Part shown: piece after piece, positions 59,505 through 64,000 of the stretch
Layout of the letters: every line of letters begins with the position of its first letter
How positions within the stretch are numbered: the stretch's first letter is position 1
DNA from: Lepeophtheirus salmonis
Taxonomy: Eukaryota > Arthropoda > Copepoda > Siphonostomatoida > Caligidae
DNA length: 64,000 nucleotides
Assembly: GCF_016086655.4 (NCBI RefSeq)
Contig: NC_052137.2
Location: 38,832,007 to 38,896,006 of the forward strand
Reading direction: 5' to 3'
Notes under the pieces: model-generated
What the model was told of the DNA's origin: nothing
The model's database searches: none
Seen by the model: only the letters and a program-made list of their open reading frames with translations
Made by a program: the position numbers and the translations under genes

Positions 59505-60775
59505 TGTATGTATTGATATTTTGATGCATAATTCCATAATTGTATAAGGCGAAATATCCTTCTGGTAAAATGGTGCTAATCTGAAAAGGCTTAAGGTAAG
59601 ATGTCCTAAGGCAAAATTGTTTAAAACAAAAGTACATATACCCTGTATCCGTTCTAAACGTGGAGCTTAAAATCAGTCTCCTCATTATTCGTATATGAAA
59701 AAGATATCAAGTTTTAAAACACCAGGAATCATTTTTACTGCTGTTATAGTAAAATAAATCAGTTTACTAACTGAATAAGCTTGTAAAACTTTAAGTATTT
59801 TTCATGGACGAAAAAGTTTGCTATTATATATAATTTATTATAAAAAAAGAAAGGTGGTCTGAGAAAGTGAATGGAGCCAAACATGTACTTCATGCCTGCG
59901 AGAAAGTGTCAATGCCTCAAAATATCTTAATTCAGGTATATATGAAGTATTTATTATCATTATATACTTTGTATCCTTGATCGATTCATGATGGCGTCAC
60001 TGGCTGATATCTATGATTATATTATTTAGCATGAATTGTTCTATGTGACGGCTTTTCTGTCCGATTTGGAGGCCTTGTTAAGACTCAGGACAGAACCGCT
60101 TGGGGTATCTACATTTTGGAACTCCAACATCCCTAATAGTCTGTCAAATAGTCTACAAATTGGAGCATTATTAACTTAAATAAACATATTCAGATAAATG
60201 ATGACAGTAGATTTAGGTATGATATAACTAATCCTATATGCTACCTTTTATCGATCTAAAAAATGAGTATCTCCTGTATATAGAGTCTTGTAATTGTATA
60301 CATAATTAATTTTATAGGTATAAGTTATTATTTAGCCAACAATATGAGATTCATTCCACTATTTAAGTAAGGATTTGCGTGTAAACTGGAATATAGATCA
60401 TTTTTTATGTGATGTTAACATTCTGAATGTTGGGCATTTATGGGGTCTATTCAACCAAATTTTATAACTTTAAAAACCCCTTTTCATTGATATGAAGGAA
60501 AATTGTGAGCTATTGGACATTATAATGGGACTAACTTATTTTAACCTTACTGTCTCTCCTAAATATATCCCTCTATTTTATAAATTTGTTAAAATAGCTG
60601 TGTAGTTTACAGAAATCAATTATTTTTTCATCAGATGGATTTAGTAATATGTATCTCATATATATAGCTGCAATCGTTTTAAAGTAGATAGTTGTAGAAA
60701 TATAAGATTTCGGCTTCAAAAAATTTGATCTACAGTTTTGTGATTGTTTGACTTAGTATTGTTTGAGTGAGGGTC
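59505..60775. other. Gene-free stretch
   Basis: No supportable features. TACACCCTGT-like and ATACCCTGTATCC scraps near 59490 and 59640 belong to, or mimic, transposon ends. Confidence 0.5.
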
Positions 60776-60779
60776 AGAG

Positions 60780-61075
60780 ATGGACAGCAGCAAAGAGAAA
60801 ATACGCCATATTTTAAACTTTGTCTTTCAACAAGGGGAAACCACATCCCCGACATTTGAAAATGTGAATAGTGTGTATGGTCCTAATACTCTAACATACA
60901 ATTAATTCGTCGATTCCGTTCCGGTAGTTTTGATATCAAAGATGCACCCCACTTAAGAAGACTATTTGTAGAAAATGTGGATAGAATAATAGAAATCGTC
61001 GAGTCCGACCGTCATTCAAGCTCTTTTTTGATTGCCAAAGAGATAGATATTATTGAAAAAAAATGTAAAGTTTGA
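60780..61075 (+). pseudogene. SETMAR-type mariner transposase, N-terminal fragment
   Basis: MDSSKEKIRHILNFVFQQGE, then TTSPTFENVNSVYGPNTLTY and a stop; in the next frame FRSGSFDIKDAPH, VENVDRIIEIVESDRHSSSF and LIAKEIDI. This is the N-terminal domain (first helix-turn-helix, linker with the usual DAPRSGRP-like motif, start of the second helix-turn-helix) of mariner transposases related to SETMAR. About 95 residues are represented with one stop and one frameshift. Everything after the second helix-turn-helix, including the catalytic domain, is missing. Confidence 0.8.
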
Positions 61076-62845
61076 TAAAAATATGCTTTTACATCGTTAT
61101 ACAATTTAATATCCATATTGTAGACAAAAATTAATTGTTACAATGGATTAAATACTATAATTTTCTATAATTATTATTCATTTTTCTGGCTCCTAATCCT
61201 TCAAAAAAAAAAAAAAAAAAAAAATACAAATTTAGACATTTCGTACATATTGTCAATTCTTTTAACTTTGTTTGAATTCAAATATTACTGTTTATGATTG
61301 GCATCAAGTAGTAAATATCAGCCCTTAAATCTAACTTTATTCCAATTACGGAATAAATAGAATTGAATTATTTAGTGATAAAAAAAGAAGTCTTCTTTAT
61401 CAAAAATTACATTATAATTTTTATCAAATTTATCATAAAACATCTAGTCCTCATTTATTTAATTCTATTTTAAAAATATACTTTCACCGAAATATGAATT
61501 ATAAGTAGGTTCTAAAAATTGTTCTAAGGTCAAAAATACAAGTATATATAAATGGTTTTATAATCAGATGTAATTAATTGACATATGTGTTAAATGTAAG
61601 AATGCTGGGCCTTTCAACAGGAAAAAAGAAAAACTTTTTCTTTTTCTTCTTCACCCCTTCATATTACGTCCGTAAGAAGAAGAAGGAAGTCTTAATATTC
61701 ATTTCGCTACATAGTATTCAATGCAGATATGTAGATAGTTTGTTTGACTATTAAAGTCATACAATGGAGTTTCATCAATATTAATTTGAAATTTTCCCAT
61801 TTAATTTAGTAAAATAATCAACTATGAGCCCACAAGATGTAATTTATTGCGCCAATCAAAACTCTTTATAGAAGTTAATTGACAATATGAAAAGAGAAAC
61901 ATTTCATAATTTATAGACGTGTATCAATTGAATATCAAAATCCCTCACATCTCAATTCATACGATGAAAAGTTTACCGACAGCGTATTTCAAATCACATA
62001 TATACAAAGTATATACCTCACTGCTTATATATAATGAGTAGCTTCAACTGATATGATTAAAAAGATAGGTACACATTATGAAGAATGCAGATCCTTTCAT
62101 TGCATATAAATAATCTATTTTTCTAGATCTGAGAATTGATGATCAGAAGAGTATGAAAATTAACAAATACATTTTAATGCATAAATAAATATTTCAAAAC
62201 TTGATATAAACCCAATAAATCAAAAATACGAAGAAAAGTATATTTTTTTTCTCTCTTTAAAAAGTATGATAAGGATAAATAATATCCAGAAAATCAAGCT
62301 TATAATATTTCAATATACTTCAAAACTTATAAATCATACGGGGGTTAGGAAAAAATGAAATATAACCACTATAATTTATGATTACCTACTATGTATAAAA
62401 CATTGCATGATTAGTTAAAAAGTACAATGAATCAATGCAAAGTAAATCAAGTGTAATAACCACCCTTCAGCTAGGGCCTTAGGATTAAATGAACACATTT
62501 ATGAAGAATTTATATACGAGTATATATTATGTATCTAGGGAAGAATAATATCAAAGGTTATACTTATGAGTGAGAGACGCAATTAAGCCTTCTGATTCGT
62601 TGTTTTATCTACCTTCTATGGGATAATGTTCTTTGACCAAATTGTCTGAATGAAGATCTTAAATGTCGTCTAGAATTTTTGTGTGTACATATAAGCAAAA
62701 TAAGTGACTCTTTTCGTCTTAACTAGTAATGAACAATTCAAAATAGAAAAAAAAAAGAAAAAAAGAAATCCCAATACTGAATCCAATGCATTCTAGTAAA
62801 AATGATCAATATTTAAAATAATAATTAGAAAATATTGTTTTGATA
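61076..62845. other. Gene-free stretch
   Basis: A22 run at 61203-61224; otherwise AT-rich sequence without features. Confidence 0.6.
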
Positions 62846-62847
62846 TA

Positions 62848-62863
62848 AAGGGCGTCCACAGGA

Positions 62864-62898
<35 letters not shown>

Positions 62899-63370
62899 TT
62901 GGGGGGGGGGTGAAGGGCTTGTTTTTGGTTTCAAAAAAAAAAAAAAAAAAAAATCAAATATACAATTTGATATTACAAATAATTTCAAAATCAACAACAG
63001 TTCAAAAAAAAAAAAATTTTTTTAGAAACTAAATTCAAAGACACATGTATATTTGCAAAAAATTTCCAAAATCCACATTTATTCATAAAGAAAAAAAAGA
63101 TTTTGGAATTTTTTCTCCAAAATCAAAAAAAAATTTAAATGGTTCCAAATTCCACAATTGATCACAAATAATAAAATTTTTTGGAAAGAAATATCAAAAT
63201 TTCCCAGTTCTTCTCAAAAAATATTTCAAAAATTGACTTTTGAATAAAAATATTAAATTAAGAAAATTAAATTTTTTCTGAAATTAAATTAACTTTTTTG
63301 AAAAAATTTTCTAACATTCAATTATCTAGTAAAAAGCAAAAACTCCTTAGCTTTTTTATGGGTGGGGGAT
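62848..63370 (+). mobile_element. Fold-back family copy with homopolymer-expanded end
   Basis: The left end AAGGGCGTCCACAGGATTAT is followed by TA repeats, a T run of about 22 and G10, then interior units like TTTCCAAAATCCACATTTAT. TTATGGGTGGGGGATTTT near 63358 may be the remains of the G-rich tract next to the lost right end. Confidence 0.6.
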
Positions 63371-63429
63371 TTTTTTTTTTTTCATAACTTGGAAAAATAA
63401 TAAATAGTTAAAATCCAGTAATAAATAAA

Positions 63430-63528
63430 AATCGGAATAGCAAATCAAACATTTTTTCTCGATCCCGATTCCAGAAAAAACTCCAGATTCTCCGATTCCC
63501 AATTACGATTAATCGTACCATCACTAGT
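63430..63528 (-). repeat. Possible hAT-like terminal fragment
   Basis: The minus strand starts CTAGTGATGGTACGATTAAT and continues with GGGAATCGGAGAATC. TAGTGATGGNACGATTA resembles ends of non-autonomous elements of the type at 4251. The other end is not seen. Confidence 0.35.
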
Positions 63529-63842
63529 CTTGACATTTCATAGGAAACGAAAAAAAAAAATAAAAAAGATTCCTAAACTTTGTATCACAAATCATGTCCT
63601 ACTAAGCATATCATAAACGTTGCCTATAAATTCATCAATTTATCTACCATGCAATAGTTTCTCCCTTCCTCTTCTTATATTACATATAAGAAAAATTATA
63701 ATATTTGCATATATTTTGACCATTTTAAAGTGGAACAAATAAAAATTAGTTCCATGATTTATTTTGTAACCTTATGAATATACAATGTAGTTCCGGAATA
63801 GGGTCTTATTATATTTATTGTCATTAAGTTAAGAGTAATGAA

Positions 63843-63930
63843 GCGACGTAACTTAATGGACAACGCACTCGGGACACATTATTATTTTCAACTTAATGGG
63901 TCAAGGTTTAATACCTTGAAACTCATAGAA
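63843..63930 (+). tRNA. tRNA-like pseudogene or tRNA-derived SINE head
   Basis: GTAACTTAATGGACAACGCA resembles the D-arm region of tRNA-Arg genes (GTGGCGCAATGGATAACGCG), with an A-box-like TAACTTAATGG. Downstream, CAAGGTTTAATACCTTG forms a 5-bp T stem with a 7-base loop TTTAATA, close to the B-box consensus GGTTCGANNCC. The anticodon region is about a dozen bases too long, and the acceptor stem does not pair well. It is therefore a decayed tRNA or the head of a SINE rather than a working tRNA. Confidence 0.35.
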
Positions 63931-64000
63931 AAGAAAATATACACTATGCACAGAGTGCATAAGCTGTCTTTGCTGCGAAAATGATTTTTTTTTCATACGC

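Noticed and set aside
62806..62997. Open frame with Phe and Lys runs
   Set aside because: Lies across homopolymer runs of a fold-back element end.
1..64000. CRISPR arrays, bacterial operons, ribosome binding sites, phage genes, integrated viral genes
   Set aside because: No regularly spaced short repeats, no operonic gene packing and no viral protein motifs were seen on either strand; the window is eukaryotic in character.

Overview
The window reads as eukaryotic, AT-rich, non-coding chromosomal DNA. There are no bacterial-style operons, no long ORFs (the longest is 165 codons), abundant A/T homopolymers, and a dense layer of decayed DNA transposons. The mixture of several mariner/Tc1 lineages, short non-autonomous Helitrons, hAT-type elements with 8-bp target duplications, and TA-flanked fold-back elements with GGCGTCCGCAGG-type ends fits an arthropod. 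From memory it most resembles caligid copepod (salmon-louse-like) intergenic DNA; that assignment is inference. No cellular gene could be supported. Open frames of 60-90 codons are mostly chance frames or shadows of transposase fossils on the other strand.

Layout. 1-9.6 kb: almost featureless, with a TAGGGATGCACC-ended MITE, a dispersed repeat and Helitron-like debris. 9.5-14.9 kb: a degenerate GC-richer tandem repeat, a small fold-back element, the C-terminal end of a mariner transposase and a scrambled mariner whose blocks are separated by a duplicated spacer. 16-21.5 kb: a hairpin MITE, an internally deleted SETMAR-type mariner, two Helitrons or Helitron parts and a minus-strand mariner relic. 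24-34.4 kb: TA-flanked and giant fold-back elements, and a 1.58-kb hAT-type element with a perfect 8-bp duplication that encloses a PIF1/Helitron helicase fossil. 35-42 kb: an unassigned open frame, a complete 1.21-kb mariner-like element with TIRs, and a Tc1-like element with a second repeat nested in it. 42.9-55.1 kb: Helitrons, mariner remnants, a hAT MITE and the deleted sister of the 1.21-kb element. 56-64 kb: a TA-flanked TIR element, a minus-strand mariner, a SETMAR-type N-terminal fragment, another fold-back end and a tRNA-like sequence.

How parts relate. The two copies of one element (37079-38288 and 50722-51631) are about 94% identical where I compared them and carry different lesions: one lost all but the edges of the catalytic core by an in-frame deletion, the other carries stops, frameshifts and an Asp-to-Glu change. 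Their ends match, so both could once have been mobilised by one enzyme in trans. No intact transposase or Rep/helicase is present, so every element here is now immobile by itself.
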